DNA of 64,000 nucleotides, taken from positions 30,029,759 through 30,093,758 of the forward strand of contig OZ038388.1 of NCBI GenBank assembly GCA_964036045.1, in the 5' to 3' direction. Numbering within the stretch: position 1 is the stretch's first letter; the number at the start of each line of letters is the position of its first letter. The position numbers were made by a program, and so were the translations under genes. Of this stretch, positions 20,500 to 31,799 are shown piece by piece. A model generated the notes under the pieces. The model searched no databases. It was not told where the DNA came from and was given only the letters and a program-made list of their open reading frames with translations. Origin of the DNA: Eutreptiella sp. 'Long Island Sound 2002' (taxonomy: Eukaryota > Euglenozoa > Euglenophyceae > Eutreptiales > Eutreptiaceae).

Positions 20500-22860
20500 G
20501 TGGGAAAGGGTGCTGTTGGCGCATTGTGGTCGTCAGTATGGGGAATTATGGGATAATAGGGTGTAGAAGAGAGGACGGAATGGGAAAGGGGTTTGGGATG
20601 GGGAGATGGGAATGGGAATCTGGCGGGAATCCTCTACTTAGTAAGGGGGCTTTGCACACACCGCCAGTTGTTGAAGTGACTTCACCAGACCACCTCAAAA
20701 ATGCAGCTCAAAATAACACATTGTCACCATAGCCCTTGCGCTTATACTGTTAGGCAATGATATGTTTGTGCCCCCCCTCCACCACTGGGTGCGCTTTGGG
20801 ATGGGGTTGGAGTAGTACCGTGCTGATTTTAAAATTTTTTTTACTGTTTTGGAAACGACCCACACCATTTTTTCTCCCTGGTCTTTACTTTTGGACGGAG
20901 TTTTGTTCTTGCCCAGGCTCAAGAATGAATCAAAATTTGGGATTACAACAATTTAATGCCCCTTTTTTTCATCGAATTTCAGAACATGCTCCAACACACT
21001 TCTGTGATGGTTGGGGGATACCCGGCTAATCTCAAATTTATTAAAAATTAATGAAAGATTTGGTGATTTGGGGCACAAACAGCCAAATACAAAAAAATCT
21101 AAATGCAAAAATTGATAAATTGGCTAGACGATGGTCCATCCAGGAAGGATACAAAAAAAATATTAATCAGGAAATTGTAATTGATTAACACAAACATCAA
21201 GAGCAGGAGGTGAACAATGCTGTCCTTTGTCCTCCTGTACAGTGTGACCAGGTTGTGTCCCAAGAAAGTGATGTGGATTCTTTCAGCGCCCAACACCAGA
21301 CCATCTTTGGTCCCATTACCAAAATCAAGGACAGAAGATGAATTCGTTTGTCAGATTTCCAAACAATAAAATGGTGCATCATCACCACCTTTCAATGGCC
21401 TACAACGCAGCCGAGCCACCCACCCCAAACCCACACTGTATTTTTGGGGTGGGGAATTCAAAACAACAGGTTTTGGAGCCAAAAGAAACAGTGGGGAGGC
21501 GGTGCGAGAGGGGGGGGGGGAAATTGAAAAATGGGGTATACAATCAGTGCTGTTTGGATCCTGAATAGAGTACTGAAAAATAGGTAAAATCATGGTCCAA
21601 AACCCCTAGAACTAGTCCTTTGCACCCAACTACTAGTTTGGCCAACATTGAAATGAACAAGAGTGAGTGAAATAATCCAGATCACTAGGTTGCTGAGTGT
21701 ACATAAGGGTGGTGCGGGCTATTTTTTGGGTACAATGTTATTCTATATTCTATATTCTTAGTACTTTGGAAATGGAGACCGTCACAAACCCAGTGACCTC
21801 ATCTAATGTCACTGGCGGGATAGTGGCGCAATTGTGACAGGGAGCAGACAGCTTCCAAAATACAGACATGCAGGGCCCGGCAGCACAGGCAAGTGGCGGG
21901 GGGCAGCATGCTGAGGGTCAGTCATATTATCACAACGCCGGTTGGCACCCACCCACCGTTCCAGACCGCCGTTTCGTGGACCCATAACTAGTGACCAGGC
22001 CTTTTCTCTTCTTCTTTTCCTCTTACTGTGGCAGATGTACTGCTGCATGGGATGTCCCAGTGTATTTTGTAGGGGCAGCTTTTTTTTTTTTGCAGACAGA
22101 CACTGGTGAGCGTAGGGTGATCACCCCTCAGCGTCCTTGGGCCCTAAGTTGAGATCGGTGTAGAGCATGATCATTGTTGTGCCGCCCATATTTCCCATAC
22201 TTTGCGATGTGGTCATCCACCGTTTCAGTGTTTTTGGTTTTATGGGTTTGTGCTCAAGCTGGCGTAACATAAGCACCACGAATTTCATTCCCCATACCTT
22301 TTCTGTTAAGGCACACCTCCCCCTCGAATGCACCTCAGGGATGGAGAGAATAGTGACACGTTTATTTTGGTGGGGGTAGGGGGTCTGTGAGGGGCCCGAG
22401 ATGATGAAATGACGATAACGGAATTCTTTCCTTCACTCTTATGATAGAGGGTAGATTTTGGCACTGAAGTCTCCGAAATTTTTCTGTAGCCAAATATGGT
22501 CCAAAACCTCGAAAAAAAAGATTCTTTCAAAAAATGCAATGAGGCCCATCAAATTGATCAGCGGAATGTGCTGAGCACTAAGATGTATATGTTGTGTGTC
22601 AAAAATGATTTTTGGGTCGGTTGAATTTTGAAATTGTGATGTCGTAAGGAGGGGGACTCTTTGGGGTGGGGTGGGGTGGGGTTATATCCATCCCGTATGG
22701 GCGGCACTGGTTGGGCATCAACCGCCGTCAATCCGCCACCAACCACCGCCAGTTGGTCATCAACTGCCATCCTGAAGAGAGGCGCCTCGTGCAAACCATC
22801 CAGGGAATTGAGCAAAAACCACCCCTGGGTTGTGCCGTGGGGTGATCAGAGGAGTACTAT
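20500..22860. other. AT-richer intron-like stretch
   Basis: Composition drops in GC relative to neighbours, with A/T runs (20830-20850, 21090-21100, 22081-22091). No open frame of convincing composition and no element ends recognised. It lies between two exons of the minus-strand gene and is probably intron. Confidence 0.4.
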
Positions 22861-22862
22861 AC

Positions 22863-23237
22863 CTCCTTTTCGCCTTCACCTCTTAGATCCTCTTCACCAA
22901 TTGAGGGCCGGCCTGTGGAGATGGAGAAGCGACTGCCCCCAGACGCCTTGCTCCTCGAGCTCCTCTTGCTGCTCAGCAATCCCTTGCTGGAATTCATGTC
23001 ATCCACATCGCCCATCTGCTTGCCCCATGTGTCCGACTCTTGCAGACTCTCGCCCTCCAGAGTCCCCGCGGTATTGCCCTGGAGGAACCCGGGCCAAGTC
23101 CCAAACTCCTCTGGGCTGCCCTTAGCCATGGCTGACAGCAGCAAGAGCATCTGCTGCAGCAGCGGGTGGTCCGACGTCAGCCCCTGCCATATGACCTTCC
23201 CGTCGTCCCGTACGGCGCCCCATGACGACTTGTCGAC
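22863..23237 (-). CDS. Exon of the long minus-strand gene, Ser-rich
   Basis: A textbook acceptor (CCTCCTGCTCCTCCCAG, exon from 23237) and a donor GAG followed by GTATAG (exon to 22863) bound 125 codons in phase 0. The protein begins VDKSSWGAVRDDGKVIWQGL, passes a helix (LLQQMLLLLSAMAKGSPEEF), then becomes Ser/Arg/Gly-rich (SSKRSSRSKASGGSRFSIS). A slightly better donor (AGAG followed by GTGAAG) a few codons earlier would give phase 1. No known domain. The Ser/Arg region resembles the exon at 25797-26297. Confidence 0.6.
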
Positions 23238-23622
23238 CTGGGAGGAGCAGGAGGGCCATCAGATGTCATGCAGTAAGGTGCTGACCGCCCCTGTGGCGTT
23301 GGGTGGTAGTCTGGGGGGATGGGCATGGGAGTATGTGCTGGCAGGAGTGTCACCGGTGCTGAGGCTATGTGGATTGATCAGTGTCACCTCAACAGAAAAG
23401 CTGACCAACCATGGTATGCCAGGCTCCCCTGCATGGGACTGAAGGCGCCACCACTGACCCACTCTGAAACAAATGTAATGAAACATGACACATGCTCACA
23501 CACACGCAAACATTCGGCAGGGTGTGAGAAGGTGCATGCTCTGAGGATACTACATGTCCTCATCAGGCCAATGGGAATGCTTCCTGCGCGCCGCAGGCGC
23601 CGCAGGAAAAAGTTAATTAGCT

Positions 23623-23922
23623 TTAGTGTACACTGTCCAAGAAAATGACCCCATGGACCATACGGCTTGTACTTGACGTTGCACTTGTTGATGAAATGCT
23701 GTTCACAGCATGGACCATCCAATGGAGTCGTAGGATGCGCTTCTCCCAGTTCATCCCCAACTTGGTGCACGGCTCGCGGCACACAGCCCAATTGTACAAT
23801 TGGGCAAACAGATGCTCTCCAGGGCCTGGAATGAAAAAGTGCCCATCACGGATCAACATCATACGGAACCAAATACACCGTTTGTGAAAGAAAGAGGCCC
23901 AAAAAGGGGAATGTACAATCAA
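23623..23922 (-). pseudogene. Harbinger-like transposase C-terminal fragment
   Basis: The minus-strand frame carries GEHLFAQLYNWAVCRE followed by KLGMNWEKRI. GEHLFAQLYNW aligns with IEHLFGQLWHW at 38.8 kb and VEHLFAGLWSW at 55.5 kb, keeping the third catalytic Glu. It lies in an intron of the long minus-strand gene. Only this segment is recognisable. Confidence 0.4.
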
Positions 23923-23929
23923 ATAGGAG

Positions 23930-25190
23930 AAAAACGTGGTGTGTGTGTGGGGGGGGGGTAAACAGTATGTAACAAATGTGTGTATGTATGTGGCGATATT
24001 CCGCCTCTATTCTGGTATAATTACCCAAACTGCGCGCCGCAGGGCGCACCGCAAATGCCGCAGGGAAAGCGTTTCCAATTGTATTAGGCCAATTGTATTG
24101 TCAGACAAAAACCACCATACAACTTCTGATGTTTTGTGGACCCTGCTTTGCGGACCCTGATTGTTGCCAGGCCAAACAAACCCAACTTGCAGTTTGCAAA
24201 AATTTTTGCAAGAGCACCCCAAAAACCCGAAAAGGTAATTGTTTTTGTGCATGTATTTTGTAAAATGAGCTTTTGTGGAATATGACAAATTCACCCAACA
24301 GTCATTGGATCATTTTGTTTATTTTTCGTTTTTTGTATTCTTTGGGAGGGGATCCCGTTGCCCAACTGGTTGCTCTTATTTCCAGAATACTTCTAGATGG
24401 TTAATCCCAGTGGGTTGCAAGATGATTACCCTCATTTGCTGGAGGAATGTTGTTGTAATGTCTTGAAGGCTTGTTTGCTATTATTTCTGAGACTCTAAAC
24501 AAGCTTGAACTCGAAACAAGTGTGCACATCCGCCTCGATGGTAGTTTTGATGTCTCGTGGTGCTGCGGATGTCAGGACTGATTTCCTCCGACGCTTGGCA
24601 TGTGTGCAGAAAGACCAAATATGGGACTCAAGTATTGCCCCTACACATAAGCAAGCAACTGGTGCAACACAAGAACAATCACCCCCCTTTCTGATTGACA
24701 ACCGCAAGCTTGCAAGTCATCCCAGTTCCTGTAAATCTCCTTGGGCTTCAGTTTGTCCACCAGTTGTGCCAAAACCTTCTCCAACAGCCGGTTAGCACAA
24801 TCGCTGAACGTTAAATTACCTTGGGGGCATCCAACTGGTTTGCGTTGGTGTGGAGGAGGAGGACCGAGGGGGGAAACTGGGTTCAGCATGCCAAGGGCCA
24901 TACTGCAACAAAAGTCCAACAGAACTGCCCCATGTGCCTGAACAGCGTACTGTGCTACTGCGGTGTTGTGAGGAAACTTGAAAATGGGATCGCATGCTGA
25001 ACATGGTTTCTGTACACGACAAGGGCACAACCACATGGGTCAACAATTGTGGTGCATAGAACAACGGTGAAACACACGACAGTGGAGGGTGCTGGTGGAA
25101 AACCATTTGTCTTTTGCGCCAATTGGCACAGGACCTTCTGGTTTTCATTCTGCATGGAATTAGGCACTCTGATCAAGCCATCAGCCATCC
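23930..25190. other. Intron-like stretch with a possible small coding remnant
   Basis: On the minus strand near 24710-24850 the frame RKPVGCPQGNLTFSDCANRL, then LEKVLAQLVDKLKPKEIYRN, looks protein-like, but I found no matching splice sites and no family. Otherwise no feature beyond a short G run at about 23950-23958. Confidence 0.35.
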
Positions 25191-25368
25191 AAGAGGGCCA
25201 AAATGGGTGCCCCCACCCCCAAGGACAAAGACAAGGACAAGGAGAAGAAGGTGCAGGAGAAAAAGGAGCAAGAGAACAAGGAGGAAGAGAAGAAGTGGGC
25301 GGAGGAGGACACGCGCACTCGGCTAGACCCCTTATGGGGGGGCTGCGGCAGAGGGGGAGCGCCGTTAG

Positions 25369-25623
25369 ATGCCACGGAAGAGGCCCAATGGGAAGGGGAG
25401 GTCCGTCAGTCAGGTGACGGTGGGGAAGGAAGAGGACTTGGCGGCGGGGTCTTGTTATGCATTCCTGCTATCTGCTGTGGTGGGTCGGCAAATGGACGTG
25501 TGCCAACTCCCCAGCCAGCTCCTGAGTGGAGCAGAACTGTCCAAACATAGGTTTGGAGGAATCGTGCGGGGAGCGGAGCTTCGCAGGAGAAACAAAACCG
25601 ACGTCATAAAAAAACCAAGCTAA
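25369..25623 (+). CDS. Possible plus-strand coding remnant
   Basis: The frame reads GRSVSQVTVGKEEDLAAGSC, AFLLSAVVGRQMDVCQLPSQ and ends in a basic tail RRRNKTDVIKKPS. Composition is ordinary and it is the only credible plus-strand frame in this half. It lies inside an intron of the minus-strand gene, so a mobile-element fragment is as likely as a gene. Upstream at 25210-25300 is a Lys/Glu-rich GAGAAGAAGG-type simple sequence. Confidence 0.25.
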   Translation: MPRKRPNGKGRSVSQVTVGKEEDLAAGSCYAFLLSAVVGRQMDVCQLPSQLLSGAELSKHRFGGIVRGAELRRRNKTDVIKKPS

Positions 25624-25796
25624 ACCAACACCCACACACTCCCGAAGCTAAAATGAATTTTCTGAACAGGTTTTGAAGCCGGTGAACCGGGCCGACCCGC
25701 TTTTGTCGCCCGACATCAGGCGGCCAAGACTCCATGCTTCAGCTAATTCCCTTCCACACCCTCACCAGCCCCATGAGCCTTGTCACCCTGATCCAC

Positions 25797-26297
25797 CTGC
25801 GGATCTTCCAACGCGAGCTGGTACCGCTCCCACTGCTGCATCAGTTGCATGGCCGCCATTCGATGCTCCGGTAGAACCGACCCCAGCGAGCCCTGGATGG
25901 ACAGGACTGGGGTGATCCGGCCTTCATCCATGCCCACCGGTGCGACGACATCCAGCTCTTCAGGCTCCGGCACCGGGATGTCGAGACTGATGGTGTCGTT
26001 TGCCGGCGGCTGGTCGCCTGCGCTCAGACCCTCCTGGCTGTTGTGCGGGGAGGCTTTGCTGGACCGGCTCACACGGCTTGCAGCTCGCGAGCGGTTACTG
26101 CTGCGGCGACTGCCCCGGGACGCGCTGCGGAAACGGCCAGATGTGTTGAGCCCCGAATCGAGTGACAGCGTGTCCTTTGGTGTCAGGGGCGGGGCAGCCG
26201 TCCTGGCAAGCAATTCCGTCTGTGCTTCCAGTTCCGCTTGCAGCCCCTTGATCTGGGCCTGCAGCTCCTTGATCTGGGCCTGCAGCTCCCGTTTCTC
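25797..26297 (-). CDS. Exon of the long minus-strand gene: coiled coil plus Ser/Arg region
   Basis: The acceptor has a long pyrimidine tract ending CACATCAG (exon from 26297), and the donor is CAG followed by GTGGAT (exon to 25797). It encodes 167 codons in phase 0. It starts with EKRELQAQIKELQAQIKGLQ, a canonical coiled coil with an internal duplication of IKELQAQ. A Ser/Arg tract follows (SRGSRRSSNRSRAASRVSRS), then an acidic segment and a C-terminal helix (MAAMQLMQQWERYQLALEDP). Spliced to 27747-27935 the heptads continue without a break (GATEQ then EKRELQ), which is strong support for both boundaries. Confidence 0.7.
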
Positions 26298-26299
26298 CT

Positions 26300-27345
26300 G
26301 ATGTGAGGTGGAGGGAGGGGTGGGAAGGAGCTGGAGAAAAGCCATGATGAGTGTAGGGAAGTCAGGGGCTGGTGGGAGGGGGCGGAAGACATAAATGGCC
26401 GAGAGGGAGGGGGAGGGTAGCCAGTGCTGGAGCATGGTATCCACATTGTTGTGCTACTGTGCACGAACAGTCTGTTGGTGCAGGGGAGGATGCGATGGTG
26501 CATGTGGTTCTGGGTTCGGCACGTTTGGTTAGTTGATGCCATCTGCTGCAAATAGATGCAGTCTGCAAATTGTAGCCACTGTTTGCACGTCGTAGACGAG
26601 AGGTCTCTGTTGGTGGTGAGGCACAAAGAACCAAAGGGGATGTAAGGCGCAAAATTACCTTGTCCAACAGGGGGGCTGGGGGTTCAGCATGGCGGCCGAT
26701 TGGTGCATGGGGGTAGGAAGAGGAGAAGGAGTTGGAGCAACAGGGGTACTGCAGGTCCCATGCTTCGTGCAAGCCACACACAGTGGCAAGCGTCCCCTCT
26801 TGCCGCACAAGAAGATACCGCTTCTGTCTGCAGCCCATCCAGGTCTGGGATGCCAACGACGGCGCAAAAATTCACGATGTTCTCGCCATGGCGTGGGCGC
26901 ATCCTGAGGTGATCTGGTCACCAGTGATCGGGGGGTCTCCCTACAACTTCATCACTGGCAGGCAGGCCAATGCAGGCCCTTGGACATGGCTCGCGGGGGG
27001 TTTCCAGGCATAGAGGGGGGGGGGGTGAGAAGCGGGAGGCTTGTCTAGAGGGTGTCCTTTGGCAGGCACCGATACAGGACGGCTGCCAGGTTTCCCGGTC
27101 GGGTATGCAGCGACATGGGCCGCAATGAAGGAGGGGTCCTTGGGGTCTAGGAAGCGTTCCTGGCACTGTTGTGGACTGCATTCTGGGGTGTTGCGGCCAA
27201 ATGCGTGGGTTGCGGGTTCTGGATTGTGTAATCGGGGCTCAGAAGCTTTTGGTGGATGGATTTGTCGAAGAAGTCGAGTCTTCCAGAGTCAGGCCGCAGT
27301 GATGCTGCCGTTCGTTTTGGTGCCCGTACCACGACAGGCACTGGT
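26300..27345. other. Intron between the two coiled-coil exons, left part
   Basis: No credible coding. G-rich spots occur around 27013-27026. Consistent with an intron that also contains the CAGTAC microsatellite. Confidence 0.4.
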
Positions 27346-27700
27346 ATCAGTTGCGGCATCGGCACTGTTGCTGTCACAACCGGCAGCAGTACCAGTCGGC
27401 CAATATCAGTACCACTACTCACAGCAGTGCCAAAACACCCGACAGTACCAGTACCAGTACCAGTACCAGTACCGGCAACAGTAGCAGTGGCATTACCAGT
27501 GCCAGTCGCAGCACTGATGCCAGTGTCAACACCAATATCATTACCAAACGCCAATACCCACCAGTACCAGCAACAGTAGCAGCACCAACATGAGTACCCG
27601 TACCAATGCTAGCAGCAGCAGTGCCAACACCAGCGCCGGTACCCAGGGGACAGAACCATCACCAACAACACTCACCAGTACCACTGCCAACACCAGGACC
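27346..27700. repeat. (CAGTAC)n / (CCAGTA)n degenerate microsatellite
   Basis: Hexamer units CAGTAC, CAGTAG and CAACAC dominate, with the most regular block at about 27445-27475. It lies in the intron between exons 27747-27935 and 25797-26297. Confidence 0.8.
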
Positions 27701-27746
27701 GGTACGGTGGGGTCCATCCTCTGTCGCATACACACAGCAGGAAAAC

Positions 27747-27935
27747 CTGCTCGGTTGCACCGACGCGGCGTTTCAGTGGACGCATCTCCTCGAACAGTTG
27801 CTCGTTCTCTCCCTTCAGCTTCTCATTCTCCCCCCGCAACGGCGCCGTGTCGTTCAGCAGCTTCTCCAAGTCCTCCTGCGCCTTCACAATGCTCTCCTGC
27901 AACTTCGCGTTCTCCTTTGCCAGTTCAAAATACTC
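27747..27935 (-). CDS. Exon of the long minus-strand gene: coiled coil
   Basis: 63 codons, phase 0 at both ends: acceptor GCTGTCGCAG (exon from 27935) and donor GAGCAG followed by GTTTTC (exon to 27747). The sequence EYFELAKENAKLQESIVKAQ, EDLEKLL, ENEKLKGENEQLFEEMRPL is a clear heptad coiled coil. An upstream ATG at 27950 is in frame, so this could also be a first exon. The heptads run into the next exon. Confidence 0.7.
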
Positions 27936-28348
27936 CTGCGACAGCGACATAGTGGGCGTGACCTATGGCCCCACCCACACACTGCTGAATGCACAGACAG
28001 ACTCTTCCAGGCAGGATGAGTTTTAGTTCAAAAGAATGGGCCGTCCAGTACAAAAGGGAGGGGGGGGGGATAATTTTGCCGGCGGAAAATTTGCCGCTCT
28101 TGAAATCCCCAAAGCTCAAAATGCCACACAATCGAAAAAAAAAACACAAAAAACACGCACAACAAACAAATTCCAAACTTGCAACACGTTGCCACAGCAT
28201 CGTCATAGACTGCTGTTTTGCCAGGATGGGCCAAGCGCCTATGAATGTGCCTGATTCAACCGTTTCTTGCAGAGACACATGAAAATTGCTGCTGGTGATG
28301 CTTTTAAGGGAGGTGCAGGCTTTTTTCAGATCATCCATAATCCTTAAT

Positions 28349-29066
28349 CCTTGGGGGGGGGGGAGATTGTGGTCCCCCAAGCCTGAAAAAATTGCGGTAA
28401 AATTGCAGTAAATTGCGGTAAAATTGTGGTAAAAATGCGGTACATTTTTTTTTTGGTCCCCAGACTCTATGCCAGCCATGAGCAGCAGTGGAGCACAGGA
28501 CTTTTTGCAAAAAGGTTTTTTTGACCAATTATGCACCCAATTGGTAGGATAGTGAGACTTTCGGCACATAGCATGCACACTGCACCAAGGCTTTCAGCAC
28601 AAGCATCTAATCCAACCGTTTGATGTGACACTGGCTTTCCACAGCACATGCACCACAGTCGCTCTCCCGCATCCGTCTGTTTCACCGTAAAGGGCTCGTT
28701 GGGGTACTGTACAGCTGGAGCAGCAGGCGAAATCTGTGTGGCATAGCGTGCCTTTTGGCCACCCTGTACTTTGCGACGCTTCACTGGCCTTTTACCATTG
28801 GCGGAATCACTGTCCCCAGAATTGGACGACATTTTGGGAACACAAAAACAGAAAAGCGTCCTGCCACACAAATGACATTCAGGACAGATGAGAACACATA
28901 CCCGTGTGCCTAGTGACAGTGTGCCTAGTGACAGCGAAGGGAGGGAAAGAATTTTCTTCAGGGGAAAAAAGAAATTCTTGAACAGAGGCATCACTGCAAA
29001 ATTGCAGTAAAATTGCAGTAAATTGCGGTAAATTGTGGACTGCAATCCCCCCCCCCCCCAGCCCAG
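28349..29066. mobile_element. Nested 718-bp element with CCTTAAT target duplication
   Basis: CCTTAAT occurs at 28342-28348 and again at 29067-29073. Copy A of the host element has one uninterrupted CCTTAAT at the same place (about 5171-5177). The ends are inverted: G-run then (A)GATTGTGGTCC on the left, and G-run then GATTGCAGTCC on the complement of the right. Just inside both ends are tandem AAATTGCGGTA/AAATTGCAGTA units (about 28388-28442 and 28997-29037). A duplication of 7-8 bp and an internal zinc-finger frame suggest a hAT-like element; the superfamily is inference. Confidence 0.75.
28467..28832 (-). CDS. Zinc-finger N-terminal exon in the nested element
   Basis: From an ATG at 28832: an acidic start MSSNSGDSDSANGKRPVKRR, then AVQYPNEPFTVKQTDAGERL and WCMCCGKPV. 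YPNEPF, Lys, LWCMCCGK and then a spaced His resemble the single CxxC-type finger that opens many hAT and CGG-binding-type proteins. A GT donor after TCAAACG (about 28615) would end the exon shortly after the finger; the frame otherwise stays open to 28467. A comparable CSYCGK segment occurs at 43600-43780. Confidence 0.45.
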   Translation of the reverse strand: MSSNSGDSDSANGKRPVKRRKVQGGQKARYATQISPAAPAVQYPNEPFTVKQTDAGERLWCMCCGKPVSHQTVGLDACAESLGAVCMLCAESLTILPIGCIIGQKNLFAKSPVLHCCSWLA

Positions 29067-29959
29067 CCTTAATGCATGGCCATCCAGGATGCCACACATT
29101 GTCAGTGCAGCTGAATTGATAAGGCAAAGCTCTGTCATGGATGCAACCCAGCAGATGCAAGTGGCACTGCAACTGTGGGTAATCCCCATCCCATGCAAAA
29201 AAAAGCAACAACATCCGCCTTCGGTTTCACAAAAGCACTGGCAGCAAGCCACCTTTGCGGCAGCAATAATGGGGGCAGAAAATCAGCATTCTGTGAGGCT
29301 CCTCTGCAGGTGACAATTTGTGCATAGAAAGCTGTGGAAAAAGGTGACGCCTGTGAAAATAGCACAAATCACAACGCATCAACAATGTTAGTGTAGTGGT
29401 GCAAGATGTGCAATTTCATGTTTTGCCTGCCGTGTGGTTGCTTGCTTCTTCAAGTACATTTCATCTCTCTGAGTTTGTTTTGACCTACTGTCTAGAGGGA
29501 TGCTACCACATGAGTAAAATTGGTCCTTGAAAAGGCAGCTGTGCAGAATTTTGTGCGGTTCCATAGATGAAGGAATCCCACTTCCACTTGTTGCTGTTGG
29601 TCCTAGTCTGCCGATGGCCAAAATCCCATTGTGGTCCCTGCATGAAAGCGGAAGGCCATTATGCATAGGTACCTCTACACCAGCCCAGACCGCAAAATTT
29701 TGTGAGGGAAAATTTTGCTACCTACTTGAAATTTAGTACTCACAGGGTTCGGGTTTACTTCATTGAACTGGTCTTCACATGTAGCTAGATAGCTAAGGAA
29801 GACATGGTACTTCTGCTAACCACGCTGCTGGCAACATTGGGCATACAAGCTTTGAAATTTGCTTGGTATGTAAAACTAATATTGGAGGCAGGGCAACAAT
29901 ATTGCCAAGTATGTTCCTAGGCTGCCCAAGAAAATTGCTCTGCATATGCCAGGTATGGT

Positions 29960-30350
29960 GGCCTGTTTGTAAAAGCAAATCCCAGCCCAGGTGGCAGCCC
30001 TATCTATATAGGCAACTAGGCAACTCCAGCCGCCAAGTTAGATCACTGACAATATGCTCGGCTCTTCCGCTCTCCGTGCTCTCCGAATGCCAGCCTGTTT
30101 GTGCAGGCAAACCCGGGCCGAGACAACGACAATCCGTTTGCATAGGCAAATCTCGGCCTGGGAAATGGCCTGTTTGTGTAGGCACCTCGGGTGGCACCTT
30201 GGAGTCAAGCTGCCCGGCCAGGTTGCTGGCAATATACCAAGCTCTGTGGCCAGCGGAACGCCTATTTGTTTATGCAAATCCCGCCCAAGACACCGACCCG
30301 TTTATACAAGTAAATCCTAGCCGCCTGTTTGTACAAACAACCTCGGCCCT
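29960..30350. repeat. TTTGTnnAGGCAAATCCC minisatellite
   Basis: Seven or so degenerate copies of CCTGTTTGTN2-4GGCAAATCCCGGCC are spaced 30-90 bp apart, each holding a short inverted pair around TTTG/CAAA. No coding potential. Confidence 0.55.
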
Positions 30351-31419
30351 GTCGTCGGTCAATTTGTGGTGGCAAACCACCAGTATGCCGCACGTATTGT
30401 GCTAGGCCAGTGCCTTGATGGTCTTGGCATATGCCCTGGTCAACATGGTCCCATCCCTCCTTGGCATGCCCCCAACCATCCACACCCATATCCCTTGCAC
30501 ACCCAACAATATTCCCTGGTGTATTGACACCAAAGTGGTAGCTGAAGCAATTGATATTCCAAGGTGAATGGCCTCTGACACAGGGCATGCCATGCAATTG
30601 CCACTGGGCATTTGGGCAAGCTGCTAGGGGCCTGAAGACCCATTTTTTTCCCATACTCTTCACCTTGGCCAACATATACAAGCTGCAAAGCTGGGCTCTG
30701 TCGCCCTTTTCCTAGTGCGTGCATGTAATGGTTTGGCAAACACGCTTTTTGACAACCAATTCCGACACATTTGTGGGCACGTGCCTTTCTTCCATCAGGA
30801 ACTTTTCCAACAGTTCCCACGACGGCATTTGACAGATGCCCAATTATGTGCCCACCCCCTTATCAGTGATTCTAATGTACAATGCCGAACACAAGCACCG
30901 TGACAGCGATGATGGTAAAAGGGTGGGGATATCAGAGGTTGAGTGGCCGAGCAGTCCTGCCAATGCAAACAGTTACCGAATAGCAGCCTGCCCTCGCATA
31001 CCTGAGCTGTTGTTGTTTGAAATTGCGAAAGGGATAAGAAAAAGGTGCCTGTCAGCTATGAAAACAGAATCACAGGTAACAGCTGTGCCAACTGACATGC
31101 AATTGCAAATGGCAGCTTGGATGTGACTTGTTGGAATTTCATGGCCTCTTGGGCGAACACAGACTGCCACTCCAGCACAGATTGAGAGATGTGCATCACC
31201 GGTGGGCGATTTGCAGGGGCTGATCCATCTCCAACATCCCCCACCAACCACACGCTACGCAAAACCCTTTTGTGCTGACTCCTGAAGCAGACAGGCTTGC
31301 ACTCGTCGCACAGTCACACAGCTCCCTGAGGCCTAAGACACAGTCGAGAACCCTGCACACACAATCAAAAGAGGCAATGAGTCCACGGTCGCAAAACAAC
31401 AAAGAGGGCACTCTGGCAC
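30351..31419. other. Intron-like stretch with weak coding remnant
   Basis: A minus-strand frame at about 30760-30860 (LLEKFLMEERHVPTNVSELV) looks like a decayed protein fragment but meets stops at once. No family recognised. Lies between exons of the minus-strand gene. Confidence 0.35.
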
Positions 31420-31749
31420 CTGCTGCAATGCCATGTGCACCTCAGCGCGGCTCGTGTCGGACAGCGGTGCTGGGGTATGCCCTTTCGAATCCCCAGCAGG
31501 GGTCGCGCTCCCGCTGTCAGACGCAGTGGACACCCCCAGCAGGACAGTGTCCGCAGCGGACTTCCGGCGCACACCACTGCGGCTCTGGTGTAGCGGTCCA
31601 CTCCGACTGCTCCGGACAGACTCCTTGCTGGAGGCCCGGGGGTTGCTTGTTGAGGACCGCTTCCGCTTCCCAGCCCCATCCGTTTCGGGTTTCTCGGCGG
31701 GTTTAGCGCGCTCACCAAACGGCACCATCGACTTCTTCCCAACGGGCAC
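31420..31749 (-). CDS. Exon of the long minus-strand gene, Ser/Arg/Lys-rich
   Basis: 110 codons between acceptor CACCCCTGTGTAG (exon from 31749) and donor CAGCAG followed by GTGCCA (exon to 31420), phase 0 both sides. It starts VPVGKKSMVPFGERAKPAEK and is rich in basic and Ser residues (GKRKRSSTSNPRASSKESVR, GVRRKSAADTVLLGVS). Likely disordered; many potential phosphosites. GKRKR could be a nuclear signal. No domain. Confidence 0.6.
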
Positions 31750-31799
31750 CTACACAGGGGTGTCATGGTTAGGGACGCTTCGAGCAACGGGAGGGAGGT

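Larger units (their letters stand above)
28051..29737. mobile_element. TIR element family copy B (interrupted)
   Basis: It begins after a TA with CAAAAGGGAGGGG and ATAATTTTGCCGGCGGAAAAT, then CTTGAAATCCCCAAAGC, matching the left end of copy A (4627 onward, CTTGAAATCCCCAAAGC at about 4683). Near 29692-29735 it carries the internal direct module of copy A's right end (CAAAATTTTGTGAGGGAAAA, CTTGAA), but the final inverted module is missing. The coding segment that reads LDGHALRI in copy A is split here by a nested insertion at 28349-29066. Confidence 0.65.

Noticed and set aside
24300-24500. Possible AT-rich origin or scaffold attachment site
   Set aside because: Only base composition supports it; no motif or repeat.
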